DNA from: Thiotrichaceae bacterium
Lineage (GTDB): Bacteria > Pseudomonadota > Gammaproteobacteria > Thiotrichales > Thiotrichaceae
DNA: 40,067 nt
NCBI GenBank assembly: GCA_015486375.1
Contig: WFRR01000124.1
Span: 1-40,067, forward strand
Direction: 5' to 3'
Positions within the stretch are counted from its first letter, which is position 1. Every line of letters begins with the position of its first letter. Position numbers and translations under genes: made by a program. Below are positions 26,724 to 37,252 of this stretch, in pieces. The notes under the pieces are model-generated. The model searched no databases and was not told where the DNA came from. It was given only the letters and a program-made list of their open reading frames with translations.

Positions 26724-28022
26724 ATGCTAACGATTAAAGAATTAGATTTTTCCTCAAGTCAATTTTGGGCTGAATTAGAAGCCTTATTAGCATGGGATAG
26801 TGTTTCTGATCATCAAGTATTTGAAACAGTTAATAGTATTTTAGCGGATGTTAAACAACGCGGTAATGCGGCACTGATTGAATATACCAATCGTTTTGAC
26901 CGTATGTCAGCCAAGTCAATTGATGATTTAAAAATTGCTAAGCCACGTTTACAGCAAGCTCTGAAGCATATCAGCACAGAACAAAAGCAAGCGTTAGAAG
27001 CCGCCGCACAACGGGTCGCCAGTTATGCAGAACACCAAAAAATAGAACCGTGGCAATATACCGAAGCCGATGGCACTGTTTTAGGGCAACAAATCACCCC
27101 GTTAGATAGCGTGGGTTTATATGTTCCTGGGGGGAAGGCAGCTTATCCCTCTTCCGTATTAATGAATGCGATTCCCGCTAAAGTAGCAGGCGTTGAACGG
27201 CTGATTATGGTTGTTCCAACCCCTGACAATGAGATCAATGAATTAGTGCTTGCAGCAGCGGCGATTGCAGGTGTGGATGAAGTCTATGCGGTGGGTGGCG
27301 CACAAGCTGTCGCGGCATTAGCCTATGGTACGGAAACCTTGCAAGCGGTTGATAAGATTGTCGGACCGGGCAATATCTACGTTGCAACTGCAAAGAAAAT
27401 GGTTTTTGGTACGGTCGGTATTGATATGATTGCGGGGCCTTCAGAAATTTTAGTGATCTGTGACGGTAAAACTAATCCCGATTGGATCGCAATGGATCTA
27501 TTTTCACAAGCAGAACATGATGAAGATGCTCAAGCTATTCTAGTTTCACCTGATGCAGATTTTATTGCTCAAGTTAAACAAAGTATTGCTCAATTAGTCA
27601 AAACAATGTCGCGTGCGGAAATTATTAATACTTCGCTGCAAGACCGAGGGGCATTAATTCAAGTGGCTAATATGCAAGAGGCGATTGAAGTGGCTAATTA
27701 TATTGCGCCTGAACATTTAGAACTCTCCGTTGATAATGCAGAAACAATGGCAAAAGATATTCGTCATGCAGGGGCAATCTTTATGGGACGTTATACCGCA
27801 GAAGCTCTGGGTGATTATTGTGCTGGTCCTAACCATGTATTGCCGACTTCACGAACCGCTCGTTTTTCATCACCCTTAGGAGTCTATGACTTCCAAAAGC
27901 GCAGTTCTTTAATTGCTTGTTCGGCACAAGGTGCATCTGAGTTAGGTAAAATTGCCTCAATATTAGCACATGGTGAAGGTTTGACCGCTCATGCCCGTTC
28001 TGCTGAATATCGCATTAAATAA
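26724..28022 (+). CDS. hisD: Histidinol dehydrogenase
   Basis: Last two steps of histidine synthesis: oxidises histidinol to histidine with NAD and a zinc ion. The 432-residue product has [19 protein letters not shown], the signature [33 protein letters not shown] (Zn-binding) and APEHLEL. It starts only 6 bases after the DAHP synthase stop, indicating co-transcription and coupled translation. Confidence 0.97.
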   Translation: MLTIKELDFSSSQFWAELEALLAWDSVSDHQVFETVNSILADVKQRGNAALIEYTNRFDRMSAKSIDDLKIAKPRLQQALKHISTEQKQALEAAAQRVASYAEHQKIEPWQYTEADGTVLGQQITPLDSVGLYVPGGKAAYPSSVLMNAIPAKVAGVERLIMVVPTPDNEINELVLAAAAIAGVDEVYAVGGAQAVAALAYGTETLQAVDKIVGPGNIYVATAKKMVFGTVGIDMIAGPSEILVICDGKTNPDWIAMDLFSQAEHDEDAQAILVSPDADFIAQVKQSIAQLVKTMSRAEIINTSLQDRGALIQVANMQEAIEVANYIAPEHLELSVDNAETMAKDIRHAGAIFMGRYTAEALGDYCAGPNHVLPTSRTARFSSPLGVYDFQKRSSLIACSAQGASELGKIASILAHGEGLTAHARSAEYRIK

Positions 28023-28058
28023 TGAAAATTAGATTACTTATGGTTTAGGTATAAAAAT

Positions 28059-28841
28059 ATGCTTGCATTAATTTCTCCTGCAAAAAAACTCGATTATGAG
28101 ACTGCACCTATTACGGATAGTCATACCATTCCCGATTTTTTGGATGATTCTCAACAACTCATTGATCAGCTAAAAAGCTATGCTCCCCATGAGTTAGCGA
28201 GTTTAATGAAACTCAGTGATAAATTATCGTTATTAAATGCAGAACGCTATGATGCATGGCACACCCCTTTTAGTTTTGATAACGCCAAACAAGCGGTGTT
28301 AGCATTTCAGGGTGATGTCTATACAGGCATGGATGCGGTTAACTTTAATCAAGCAGAATTAGACTTTGCTCAACAGCATCTGCGTATTTTGTCAGGCTTA
28401 TATGGGCTATTGCGACCCTTAGACTTAATGCAAGCGTATCGTTTAGAAATGGGGACTCGCTTAGCAACGCAGCGTGGTAAAAACTTGTATGAGTTTTGGG
28501 GCAATCTGGTCACTGATACAGTTAATACCGCTTTGGCAGCTCAAGGCGATGATATTATTCTAAACCTTGCTTCAGTAGAATATTTCAAGGTCATTAAAAA
28601 ACCGCGTTTAAAAGGGCAATTAATCACCCCTATTTTTAAAGATTATAAAAATGGGCAGTATAAAGTCATTGCTTTTTATGCCAAAAAAGCCCGTGGTTTA
28701 ATGTGTCGTTATATGATCGAAAATCAAATTACTCAACCTGAACAACTTAAACAGTTTGAGCTGGGTGGTTATCAATACAACGCTGCAATGTCATCTGAAC
28801 GTGATTGGGTCTTTTTACGTGATATTGAAGCATTGAAATAA
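28059..28841 (+). CDS. yaaA: Peroxide stress protein YaaA
   Basis: UPF0246/DUF328 family. In E. coli YaaA limits free iron and DNA damage during hydrogen peroxide stress and binds DNA. The 260-residue product shows the family start MLALISPAKKLDY, then FQGDVYTGMDA, ILSGLYGLLRPLDLMQAYRL, LASVEYFKV and AKKARGLMCRYM. It is 36 bases after hisD and may be the last gene of the operon. It is convergent with tamB, with no clear terminator in the 37-base gap. Confidence 0.93.
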   Translation: MLALISPAKKLDYETAPITDSHTIPDFLDDSQQLIDQLKSYAPHELASLMKLSDKLSLLNAERYDAWHTPFSFDNAKQAVLAFQGDVYTGMDAVNFNQAELDFAQQHLRILSGLYGLLRPLDLMQAYRLEMGTRLATQRGKNLYEFWGNLVTDTVNTALAAQGDDIILNLASVEYFKVIKKPRLKGQLITPIFKDYKNGQYKVIAFYAKKARGLMCRYMIENQITQPEQLKQFELGGYQYNAAMSSERDWVFLRDIEALK

Positions 28842-28878
28842 CGATACGGTCATTAAGAGCAGTAAGCGAAATTATCCA

Positions 28879-31800
28879 TTAATCTCGCTCCATTTTATAA
28901 ATTAAATCAAAGCCTTGTTTGCTGCCTGATTGTGCTTCTAAGGCGAGACGTTTATTGACCTGATATTCAACCGCAATACTTTGTACTGAATCAAATAAAC
29001 CCACAATATACTTTAGATACAAATTTGGACCAAGACGTTTACCCAACTCTAAATCCGTCGCTTTTAAACCGCGATCTGAAGTAAGGTTGACACTATCCAA
29101 ACCTAACTTCTGCCCCAAACTTCTTGCTAAACCTTCACCGCCTGAAATACCTAATGTGGTAATGGCACTTAATAAAACACCACTTTCATCACCCGAAGTT
29201 TCGGATAAACTACGCCCTGTTAGTAAATAACTGAGTTTATCTGTCTGTGATAAAACAGGATCGGAAAAGAGATCAGTTTGTGGATTTTGTACTGTACCTG
29301 TTAAGTGAATACCCACTTCAACGTTTGATAGTTTACGTACTGCTTTGATATTCATACCAGGATTATCAATGGGACCATTAAAGACTAAAGCCCCTTGGGT
29401 AATATCAAGTTCCTGTCCATAAGCGTTATAACTACCCTCTTTAATTTTGACATGACCTTCTGCAAAGAAATCACCCTGTTGCTCCCGAATTCTAAATTGT
29501 CCTAATAACTTTGTTTGCAATCCAAAGCCTGAGAAACTAACTTCATTCCCCATGACAATACGGATATCGGGATGAATTTTGAAAGGAACGGAGGTACGTT
29601 TATTGCTTTGACCTTTAACACCGCTACGATTACGCCCTACGATCACGACATCATCTGATTCATGAATAGCACTTTCAGGTAAATCATTTAAACGGATTTG
29701 TGTTTTTGGAATAGCCAATGTGCCTGTAATATGGACGGCGAGTGGGGTTGCATCAATGACTAAATCAGGGGAAACCGTGCCTTTGATTTCATAGCTATTC
29801 ATAAAGTTAAGGTGCTTGCCCTTTAAACTAACACGAGCTTTCCATTGATCTAATTTGCCCACATCCAACAGACCATCAATGGCTAAATTGCCTTGCCCTG
29901 ACTGCAAGCTGCCTGTAATACGGGCTTTATTGGCTTGCTGAGATAATAAGCTTAAATTGATATTTCTAATATGTGTGCCTGTATCAGGTAAAGCAAAATG
30001 TCCATTAACTAAATTGGCACGTCCTGTGACTTGAGGTTGCACTAATAAACCTGATAATTTTAATTGTGCATTTAGGCGACCTTGTAGATTCTTTACATCA
30101 GGCACAAATTGATTTGCCCATTTTAAGGTGGGAATATCAATATCGACACTGCCACGAATGCCCTGTTTAGCCGCATTATGCAAAGAGACGAGTTTAATTT
30201 TTCCTGAAATATCGCCTCGCTCAGCAATATGAGCGGAAAACTCACTCTCAAGAGTTGAGCCATTTAAACGGGCATCCAACTTAACCTTTTGATAATTCAG
30301 ACGCTGAGTGTTAGCACCTTCGGGTTTAACGATCAGTTGACTATCACTTAAACGCAATTTAAGACTGCCTTTTTGTTGCTTAATATTAAAATCAGCATCG
30401 GCTTTAGCTGTTGGTGCAAATTGTACTGTTTTAGGTAACCACGGTTTTAATAGGCTAAAGGGAATATTTTTCAATGTTCCTTGACTTGAAAGTCCCCCTT
30501 TGACTTGCCAACGATTCTTGGCACATAATTGCGCTGCTTGATTTTTTAAACATAACTGACCCGTCGTGATATTTTTCTCAGATAAGGTCATAGGAACAGC
30601 TTGGCTTAATTGCCAATTACCCGCAGGGGTTTTATCTAGCTGTAAGCTTTTTAAAATTCCTTTCCACTGCTTATTTTTCCATCCCCCTGCTGCCTTAAAA
30701 GCTAAGTTAGCGTCTGTATGATTTAATTTAATCGCGACCTGATGTTTTTCGAGTGAACCTGAACCTTTTATCTCTAAATCCTGAATCAGTTGCTGTGCAA
30801 ATTTGAGCTTATTTAGTTTAGCATCCACGTTGTATTGATCACGGCTTTGACGAATATTTAAATCAATTCCTGCCAATGCATAATCTTGAAAAGCCAGTGA
30901 TTGACCTTTTAATTTTGCCTGAATATTGGGTTTTTCAATACTGCCTTGTAAACGCCCTTCACCCTGTAAATTACCCTTTAAACCTTTATAAAGTTGTTTG
31001 AGTTTTTTTGCTTTAATTTTCCATTCTAAATTAAAAGGTTCAGTCGCTTGCCCATCGGCGAATAGCGTATTATTACCACTGCTTAACTGAATTTTTTCTA
31101 CACGAACCGTTTTATCATTGAGAAATAACTTACCTTTTGCTGCCAGTGGATAGCTTTGCAGCGTGCCTGATAAGGATTTTAAATCAACTTCAACCTTAGT
31201 TTTTGTCGATTTTAGTATATGGCTGCCCTTACTCAATAATTTGATTGTTAACACCGCAGGCCATTCAGGTAAAAAACGCTTGGTCTTGATTTTCTGAGTG
31301 TCTAGTTGTACATCCCACTGAATTTTATCGCCCCAAGTGAGTTTACCTTGAGTTTTAAGCGTTCCTTCTAAAGCATTGACAGACAAATTTTCAATCTTCG
31401 CTTCTTGTCCATTGATGATAATTTTACCTTTAGCATCCAGTGGATAATTGTGTAACTTACCTTTAAGTTTGGCTAATTGAATCACTGCATCAATCTTGCC
31501 TTGTTGAAATTTTCCTTGCGTTTTTAGCTGACTAGAAAAAATGGCGGGTAACTGAGGTAATAATTTTTCGGTATTAATATTGTTGTTAGCTAATTGTAAA
31601 TCCCAAGTAATATGATCTTTATCTGCTTGCCATTGGATTTCACCCGACGCATCAGCCGTACCTTCTAATGCTTTCAGTTGTAATTTTTCGATTTTCGCTT
31701 GAGAACCATTCAGTTGTACTTTTCCTAGCGCGGAAAAAGGTAAATCATTGAATTTTCCTGATAAAGCTTGTAAATCAATATTGCCTCGCGCGATTTTATC

Positions 31801-32727
31801 TTTCCATGTACCTTGGGTTTTAAAGCGGGTACTCAATTCAGAGGGTAAGTTCTTAGCTAAGCGTTGCATATTAAGTCCATCAGCCTTTAAGGCTAACTTC
31901 CAACTAATTTGATCTTTCCAAGCAACTTTACCTGTTGCACTCGCTGTGCCATCGAAAGCATCTAAATTAAGGGTTTGAATGGCTAAACCTTCACCTGTTC
32001 CTGTTGCAATTAAGTCTAATTTACCCGTGTTATATTGTTTAGAATGCAAGCGAACTTGTGCCGAAATTTTATAAGCATCAATTGTACCACTGACATCTGC
32101 GGTACTTTTTAGCTGTCCTTGGACAGGATCATTATAATCAAATTTAAGCTTAGTATGAGTTTCATAAGGTGAGTTTAATTCAATTTCACCTTCTAGATAG
32201 ACATCCGCAGGAATGGCATTAATAACAGGCTGTGCTTGCAGAGAAGAGATTATTAGGCGTTGACCTTGAGTGATAGCAGACAAATGAATATTATTAATTT
32301 TATGCTGTGTTTTTCCCTTGTTTACTACCAATTGTTTGATACTTAAATCATCCACTTGCATCGTTAAAGGTAAAATAATATCGGTAGTACTGCGCTCAGA
32401 CGTTTCTTCTAAATCAACTTGGATATAATCCATTGATAAACTTTCTAAATCTAAGCGTTTTGAGAGTAAAGTACTTAAGTTATTTTTCAGTTGTAGCTGC
32501 TTTATATAGACTTTCTGTTCACTATTTTGCCAATGTAATTCCTCAACTTTGAGTTCACGAATGACACTGCCTTGTACCCCTTTAATTTTAATATCATTGG
32601 ATAAACCTTGTGCAACTTGTACTAAGATTTTTGTGCCTGAATCGGTACTGACAAATAGGGCTAATACAATCAGCAAGCTTAAGAGGATAAATAAAATCCA
32701 GACACCACTTTTAAATAGCGTCCTCAT
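28879..32727 (-). CDS. tamB: Translocation and assembly module TamB
   Basis: Long periplasm-spanning protein that works with TamA in outer-membrane assembly and phospholipid transport. The 1282-residue product has one N-terminal membrane anchor (about residues 9-27), a long beta-helical repetitive body and the C-terminal DUF490 domain (GALVFNGPIDNPGMNIKA, then TDKLSYLLTGR). Residues about 253-560 contain three to four tandem units of about 97 residues. The ATG overlaps the tamA stop by 4 bases (ATGA), so the two are translationally coupled. It ends KMERD. Confidence 0.95.
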   Translation of the reverse strand: MRTLFKSGVWILFILLSLLIVLALFVSTDSGTKILVQVAQGLSNDIKIKGVQGSVIRELKVEELHWQNSEQKVYIKQLQLKNNLSTLLSKRLDLESLSMDYIQVDLEETSERSTTDIILPLTMQVDDLSIKQLVVNKGKTQHKINNIHLSAITQGQRLIISSLQAQPVINAIPADVYLEGEIELNSPYETHTKLKFDYNDPVQGQLKSTADVSGTIDAYKISAQVRLHSKQYNTGKLDLIATGTGEGLAIQTLNLDAFDGTASATGKVAWKDQISWKLALKADGLNMQRLAKNLPSELSTRFKTQGTWKDKIARGNIDLQALSGKFNDLPFSALGKVQLNGSQAKIEKLQLKALEGTADASGEIQWQADKDHITWDLQLANNNINTEKLLPQLPAIFSSQLKTQGKFQQGKIDAVIQLAKLKGKLHNYPLDAKGKIIINGQEAKIENLSVNALEGTLKTQGKLTWGDKIQWDVQLDTQKIKTKRFLPEWPAVLTIKLLSKGSHILKSTKTKVEVDLKSLSGTLQSYPLAAKGKLFLNDKTVRVEKIQLSSGNNTLFADGQATEPFNLEWKIKAKKLKQLYKGLKGNLQGEGRLQGSIEKPNIQAKLKGQSLAFQDYALAGIDLNIRQSRDQYNVDAKLNKLKFAQQLIQDLEIKGSGSLEKHQVAIKLNHTDANLAFKAAGGWKNKQWKGILKSLQLDKTPAGNWQLSQAVPMTLSEKNITTGQLCLKNQAAQLCAKNRWQVKGGLSSQGTLKNIPFSLLKPWLPKTVQFAPTAKADADFNIKQQKGSLKLRLSDSQLIVKPEGANTQRLNYQKVKLDARLNGSTLESEFSAHIAERGDISGKIKLVSLHNAAKQGIRGSVDIDIPTLKWANQFVPDVKNLQGRLNAQLKLSGLLVQPQVTGRANLVNGHFALPDTGTHIRNINLSLLSQQANKARITGSLQSGQGNLAIDGLLDVGKLDQWKARVSLKGKHLNFMNSYEIKGTVSPDLVIDATPLAVHITGTLAIPKTQIRLNDLPESAIHESDDVVIVGRNRSGVKGQSNKRTSVPFKIHPDIRIVMGNEVSFSGFGLQTKLLGQFRIREQQGDFFAEGHVKIKEGSYNAYGQELDITQGALVFNGPIDNPGMNIKAVRKLSNVEVGIHLTGTVQNPQTDLFSDPVLSQTDKLSYLLTGRSLSETSGDESGVLLSAITTLGISGGEGLARSLGQKLGLDSVNLTSDRGLKATDLELGKRLGPNLYLKYIVGLFDSVQSIAVEYQVNKRLALEAQSGSKQGFDLIYKMERD
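31050..31971 (-). repeat. About 97-residue tandem repeats inside TamB
   Basis: Three full units and a partial fourth in the translated protein, marked by LDAFDGTASATG (259), LKALEGTADASG (355), VNALEGTLKTQG (454) and LSSGNNTLFADG (about 550). Each is followed by a W-rich segment, a hydrophobic PxL/PxW stretch, and YPLxAKGK-like strands. The repeat is visible at protein level and diverged in DNA. Confidence 0.7.
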
Positions 32728-34505
32728 AATTCAGGTCCAATACTAAGGTGTAGATGAGCATCACCTAAATCATCTTTAGGCCAAGCAACATCGACACTGA
32801 CGGGACCTACGGGAGATTTCCAACGTACGCCGACACCTGCGCCGACTTTTAAGGGTTCATCTATATGATGAAACGCATTGCCAACATCGACAAATGTTGC
32901 CGCTTCCCATTTCTCTGCAATAGGATGATCATATTCAAGGCTGGCAGAAATTAGGTGTTTACCCCCAATATTTTTATCGGCTGCATTACGTTCTCCCAAC
33001 GATTGAAAATCGTAGCCACGCACACTATTGCGTCCCCCCGCAAAAAAACGTAAGGAGTGTGGCAATAAATCAAAGTTTTCAGATTGCACCGTACCCAATT
33101 TTAATTGTGAAACCATACGCCCTTTACCGATAGGATTTAAGTATTTGGCATTTAATTCTATTTTAGCAACATTTTGAGTACTGGCTAAATCTTTGTGGGC
33201 AACTTGAATATCTGCTGATAGCCGATAGCCTTTATTAGGATGTAATGGATCATTACGTTTGGTTTTATCAATGCCTGCACCCGCAAATAAATACTGAGTC
33301 GTAAATTCATTTTCACCTGTGATTTGGGTTGAATCAGTATTATATTCTACAAAAACAGTTTGTTGATAACCGCCTGAATTCTTGCGTGTATATTGTGCGC
33401 CGATATGAGCAGTTTGACTGCGAATATCATTATTCATTTTTTGTTCTAATTTCACATTATAAAAAACGTTTTCCGTTTCAGGGTGATGTAAAGGCACGGT
33501 ATAACGAGATTCTAATAAAGAATGTTGTTGTGATAACTGTATTTCATGATGTAGTTTACGCCCTTTGCGTCCAGTCCAACGTCGATCTAATGTGGCTTTC
33601 ACCCGCGCACCTGTATCAGAACCATAACCCACCCGAAATTCATAAGCATTACGTTTGCGGGGAGTTAGTTCTATATCAACAGGGACACGATTATTTTGAG
33701 CTTTGTGATTTTCAGTATGGATCAACACGTCAGAATAATAACCTGTTGATTGTAGATATAGTTGCTGCTTAGATAAGTCATCACTGTTATAAAATTCTCC
33801 TTCCTTAATTTGCACAAAACGTTGTACATAATCGGGGGCGAGAATATCTTGTTGCAGCTTAATATTGCCATAACGATAACGCTTACCTGTATTGAGGTGC
33901 AGCATAATATCAGCAGAGTAAGTATCAGGATTAACGGCTATTTTATGTTGTGTAAATTCTGCATCAAAATAACCGAGACTGCGTGCAGCTTTAGTTAAGC
34001 TAGATTTATAGTCCGTGTATTTTTGTTGTTGTAATACATCGCCCCGTTGATAAAGCGTTTTACTCACAATTTCTTGAAATTCTTTATCTTTATTGCCTTC
34101 ACCACTGACCTGAACATCAACTTTATCAACCCGTGTCACCCGACCTGCTTGTACATTAATAGCAAATACCCAGCACTGTTGAATATGTTGTGGGTAAATA
34201 CTAAATTGACTGTGGTAATACCCTAAACCTTTGGCGGCTTTTACAAGATAACGCTGTGCGGATTTTTGAAAGTTCTCAATATCACTTTTATTAGCATTAC
34301 ACAGTGGTTTGCGACTGGGTAGCATGAGTTTAATATTTTCTGCCAAGGCTTTGTCTGCACCTTGAATACGTACTGTTGCCATTGGCTTATCTTTTTTAGC
34401 ATCATCATCAACTTGTTGACGGCTAAAAATACCTGCTTGTATCTGGGCAGGTTGCCATAGTAACGGCAGCAGCGTATAGGTTAATAGTCTATGTAAAGGT
34501 TTCAT
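32724..34505 (-). CDS. tamA: Outer-membrane assembly factor TamA
   Basis: Omp85-family outer-membrane barrel, partner of TamB. From the ATG at 34505 the product has 593 residues: signal peptide (MKPLHRLLTYTLLPLLWQPA, cut near AQIQA), POTRA domains up to about residue 255, then a 16-strand barrel with the Omp85 motif VRGYDF (in RNSVRGYDFQSLG) and a C-terminal end HLSIGPEL. An in-frame TTG at 34523 is a less likely start. It lies 23 bases after dacB and is coupled to tamB. Confidence 0.94.
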   Translation of the reverse strand: MKPLHRLLTYTLLPLLWQPAQIQAGIFSRQQVDDDAKKDKPMATVRIQGADKALAENIKLMLPSRKPLCNANKSDIENFQKSAQRYLVKAAKGLGYYHSQFSIYPQHIQQCWVFAINVQAGRVTRVDKVDVQVSGEGNKDKEFQEIVSKTLYQRGDVLQQQKYTDYKSSLTKAARSLGYFDAEFTQHKIAVNPDTYSADIMLHLNTGKRYRYGNIKLQQDILAPDYVQRFVQIKEGEFYNSDDLSKQQLYLQSTGYYSDVLIHTENHKAQNNRVPVDIELTPRKRNAYEFRVGYGSDTGARVKATLDRRWTGRKGRKLHHEIQLSQQHSLLESRYTVPLHHPETENVFYNVKLEQKMNNDIRSQTAHIGAQYTRKNSGGYQQTVFVEYNTDSTQITGENEFTTQYLFAGAGIDKTKRNDPLHPNKGYRLSADIQVAHKDLASTQNVAKIELNAKYLNPIGKGRMVSQLKLGTVQSENFDLLPHSLRFFAGGRNSVRGYDFQSLGERNAADKNIGGKHLISASLEYDHPIAEKWEAATFVDVGNAFHHIDEPLKVGAGVGVRWKSPVGPVSVDVAWPKDDLGDAHLHLSIGPEL

Positions 34506-34528
34506 AAGCTTTTTTTCCAACAATCTCT

Positions 34529-36121
34529 CTATTGTTCAAATACCCAGCGTAAAATATCATTCTGTAATGCTACTTTGCTTCCCCCCCCATTTTGCTGAAC
34601 CACAATAATTAAACGCTTGCCTTGTCGATTAAGCATATAGCCTGAAATCGTACTAACTCCATTAATCGTGCCTGTTTTTAAATGCGCTCGTCCCTTTATA
34701 TCGCCTTTTTTAAAGCGTTTAAAGAGTGTGCCATCTAAACCTGGTATGGATAAAGAAGCCATAAATTCAGGCATATAAACATCACGGTAGGCTGCCTTTA
34801 ATAAGCTGCCCATTTGTCTTGCACTAAAATGGCTGGTACGTGATAAGCCTGAACCATTATCAATTAAAATATCATCAGTATTTTGTACACCAACCGCCTT
34901 TAATACATCAATAATCGCTTGCCGACCTTTTTCTAAAGTAGCAGGTGCGCCATACTTTTCTGCCCCCAAGCTTAAAAGTAATTGACGCGTCATGACGTTA
35001 TTGCTCCATTTGTTAATGGTGCGGATTTGCTCACCGAGTGTCGGTGATTGATACAAATGTAAACGGCTATCTTTCTGTTTATCCACCTTGCCTGTCACTA
35101 AGCTACCCTCTAAATGTCCGCCTAGCTCTTGCCAAAACTGTTTAAAGGCATTAAAAGCTAATACACGGGGTTCAGTGACATTGCGTAAAATAAATTGTTG
35201 TCCACATGCAGAAGAATAATAGCCTGTAATGACTAATTTGCTATCTTTTCCTTTTTTAAAATAGGGTTTGTAATGCGATTTATGACAAAAATTTCTAGCA
35301 AAATTGACTCGACTTTCAATCTTTAAAGTATCCAATGCGGGAAAGGCTTTAACAATCACCTTGCGTTGTTTTTCATCTGCCTTAAACAGAAAGCGGGTAG
35401 TTTGAAAGTTATACATTAGTGCAGAGGGCTGTGCATTGTATGGACGATGGGGTGTGCGATCGAAAGCGCCGGGGTCAATTTTGGGAATATCGAAATAACT
35501 ATTATCAATAATCACATTGCCTTTAATCGTGGTTAAGCCTTTATTACGCAAATCGTGAATAAATTTCCAATAATGTTGATGCACTAAAAAAGGATCACCA
35601 TAGCCTTTAAGAATTAAATCTCCATCCAGTACCCCATCAACCAATGTGCCTCTTATCCATGCTTCTGTTTTCCAACGATAGGTCGGGGTGAGGGTTTTTA
35701 AAGCGGCAAAGGTGGTTAACAACTTCATTGTAGAGGCGGGTTTGCGTTGTACATCCGCATTGTGCAATAACAAGGGTTTATCTGCATTGACATCGGCAAC
35801 ATAAATACTGACGTACTTAGGATTCGTTTTATAGCGTTTCAGTAAACTAGCAATTTTATTATTTGGCTTATTGGCTTTATTTTTACCTTTATGTTTTCCT
35901 TCTTTATCCGTCGATTTTTTTACAGGTTTATTTTCTAAGCTCAGGGTTTCCACCTCACGTACAATATTAACTTGAGCAGGTTGAGGGCTATTATCTTGCA
36001 GAAAAGGTAATGAGGGTAAGGAAACTTTTATAGGATCATTCGTTTGTAGGGAAGGTGGTTGTGCGGCTGAGACGTTTAGCACACTGACAAAAAGACTAAG
36101 AACGAGGAAGATTTTTTTCAT
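34529..36121 (-). CDS. dacB: D-alanyl-D-alanine carboxypeptidase/endopeptidase (PBP4)
   Basis: Periplasmic low-molecular-mass penicillin-binding protein that trims and opens peptidoglycan crosslinks (peptidase S13). From the ATG at 36121 it has 530 residues: signal peptide ending SAA, a Lys-rich low-complexity stretch (about residues 62-90), then the active-site motifs SxxK (ASTMK, Ser130), SxN (WSNN) and KTG (LKTGTING). A further ATG at 36130 adds three residues. A run of eight G on the coding strand (34581-34588) encodes Gly-Gly-Gly some 20 residues from the end. It stands just upstream of tamA-tamB, possibly in one envelope operon. Confidence 0.94.
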   Translation of the reverse strand: MKKIFLVLSLFVSVLNVSAAQPPSLQTNDPIKVSLPSLPFLQDNSPQPAQVNIVREVETLSLENKPVKKSTDKEGKHKGKNKANKPNNKIASLLKRYKTNPKYVSIYVADVNADKPLLLHNADVQRKPASTMKLLTTFAALKTLTPTYRWKTEAWIRGTLVDGVLDGDLILKGYGDPFLVHQHYWKFIHDLRNKGLTTIKGNVIIDNSYFDIPKIDPGAFDRTPHRPYNAQPSALMYNFQTTRFLFKADEKQRKVIVKAFPALDTLKIESRVNFARNFCHKSHYKPYFKKGKDSKLVITGYYSSACGQQFILRNVTEPRVLAFNAFKQFWQELGGHLEGSLVTGKVDKQKDSRLHLYQSPTLGEQIRTINKWSNNVMTRQLLLSLGAEKYGAPATLEKGRQAIIDVLKAVGVQNTDDILIDNGSGLSRTSHFSARQMGSLLKAAYRDVYMPEFMASLSIPGLDGTLFKRFKKGDIKGRAHLKTGTINGVSTISGYMLNRQGKRLIIVVQQNGGGSKVALQNDILRWVFEQ

Positions 36122-36235
36122 TGCATCCATTCAAAAGGGGTTGTAAGGCTATGATTAATTATAAGGCTGCTGTATAAATAACCCATGAATATCGGGGTTA
36201 TTTTAAAATTTACCTGAATTAACTCACTTTGACGA

Positions 36236-37243
36236 CTACGGCTGAATAGGTGGAGTTAGCTCAAAATGCTGATAAGCATGACGGGTTGCTAAACGTCCGC
36301 GTGGAGAACGCATCATAAAACCTTGTTGAATTAGATAGGGTTCAATCACATCTTCAATTGTGCCGCGTTCTTCACCAATCGCAGCGGCTAGACTATCCAC
36401 CCCGACAGGTCCACCATCAAAACGCTCGATCATCGCCAGTAATAAACGTCGATCCATATGATCAAAGCCTTGTGCGTCAACATTCAGCATATTCAATGCT
36501 TTATCAGCAATTTCAAGGTCAATTATGCCATTGCCTTTGACTTGGGCGTAATCGCGCACTCGACGCAGTAAACGATTAGCAATTCGGGGCGTACCTCGAG
36601 CGCGTTTAGCAATTTCAATTGCACCCAACTGATCAATCTCAACCCCGATAATGGTTGCTGCACGGCGCACAATATGGGTTAAGTCTTCAACATTATAAAA
36701 TTCTAGGCGTTGCACAATGCCAAAACGATCTCGCAAAGGCGAAGTTAGTAAACCTGCTCGTGTGGTTGCACCAATTAAGGTAAAGGGAGGTAAATCTAGC
36801 TTAATAGAACGTGCCGCAGGCCCTTCACCAATCATAATATCCAGTTGAAAATCTTCCATTGCGGGATAAAGCACTTCTTCGACCACAGGACTGAGACGAT
36901 GAATTTCATCAATAAACAACACATCGTGCGGTTCTAAATTAGTTAGTAAAGCAGCTAAATCCCCTGCTTTTTCTAATACAGGGCCAGATGTTTGGCGTAA
37001 ATTTGCCTGCATTTCATTGGCAATAATATGAGAAAGTGTGGTTTTTCCCAGTCCGGGCGGCCCAAAGATTAAAGTATGATCTAGTGCATCACCCCGCCCG
37101 CGCGCGGCTGCAATAAAAATTTCCATTTGCTCGCATACAGTCGCTTGACCAATATAATCTTTTAGGGTTCTGGGACGAATTTGTTCTTCTAATTGAGTTT
37201 CAGACTGCTCACTTTGAGCAGAAATAATGCGTTCTTCTGTCAT
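36236..37243 (-). CDS. ruvB: Holliday junction branch migration ATPase RuvB
   Basis: Hexameric AAA+ motor that drives branch migration with RuvA. The 335-residue product has Walker [10 protein letters not shown], Walker B DEIH, sensor [11 protein letters not shown], arginine-finger region SPLRDRFG, and the C-terminal winged helix ([18 protein letters not shown]). It starts 9 bases after ruvA. Confidence 0.98.
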   Translation of the reverse strand: MTEERIISAQSEQSETQLEEQIRPRTLKDYIGQATVCEQMEIFIAAARGRGDALDHTLIFGPPGLGKTTLSHIIANEMQANLRQTSGPVLEKAGDLAALLTNLEPHDVLFIDEIHRLSPVVEEVLYPAMEDFQLDIMIGEGPAARSIKLDLPPFTLIGATTRAGLLTSPLRDRFGIVQRLEFYNVEDLTHIVRRAATIIGVEIDQLGAIEIAKRARGTPRIANRLLRRVRDYAQVKGNGIIDLEIADKALNMLNVDAQGFDHMDRRLLLAMIERFDGGPVGVDSLAAAIGEERGTIEDVIEPYLIQQGFMMRSPRGRLATRHAYQHFELTPPIQP

Positions 37244-37252
37244 GTTGATGCC

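Noticed and set aside
33329-33772. 147-codon open frame on the plus strand inside tamA
   Set aside because: Antisense shadow of a well-supported Omp85 gene; no ribosome site and no recognisable domain.
34581-34588. C8 tract (G8 on the coding strand) near the 3' end of dacB as a phase-variation site
   Set aside because: It encodes Gly-Gly-Gly after all catalytic motifs and affects only about the last 20 residues; less convincing than the G9 tract in the DUF3106 gene.
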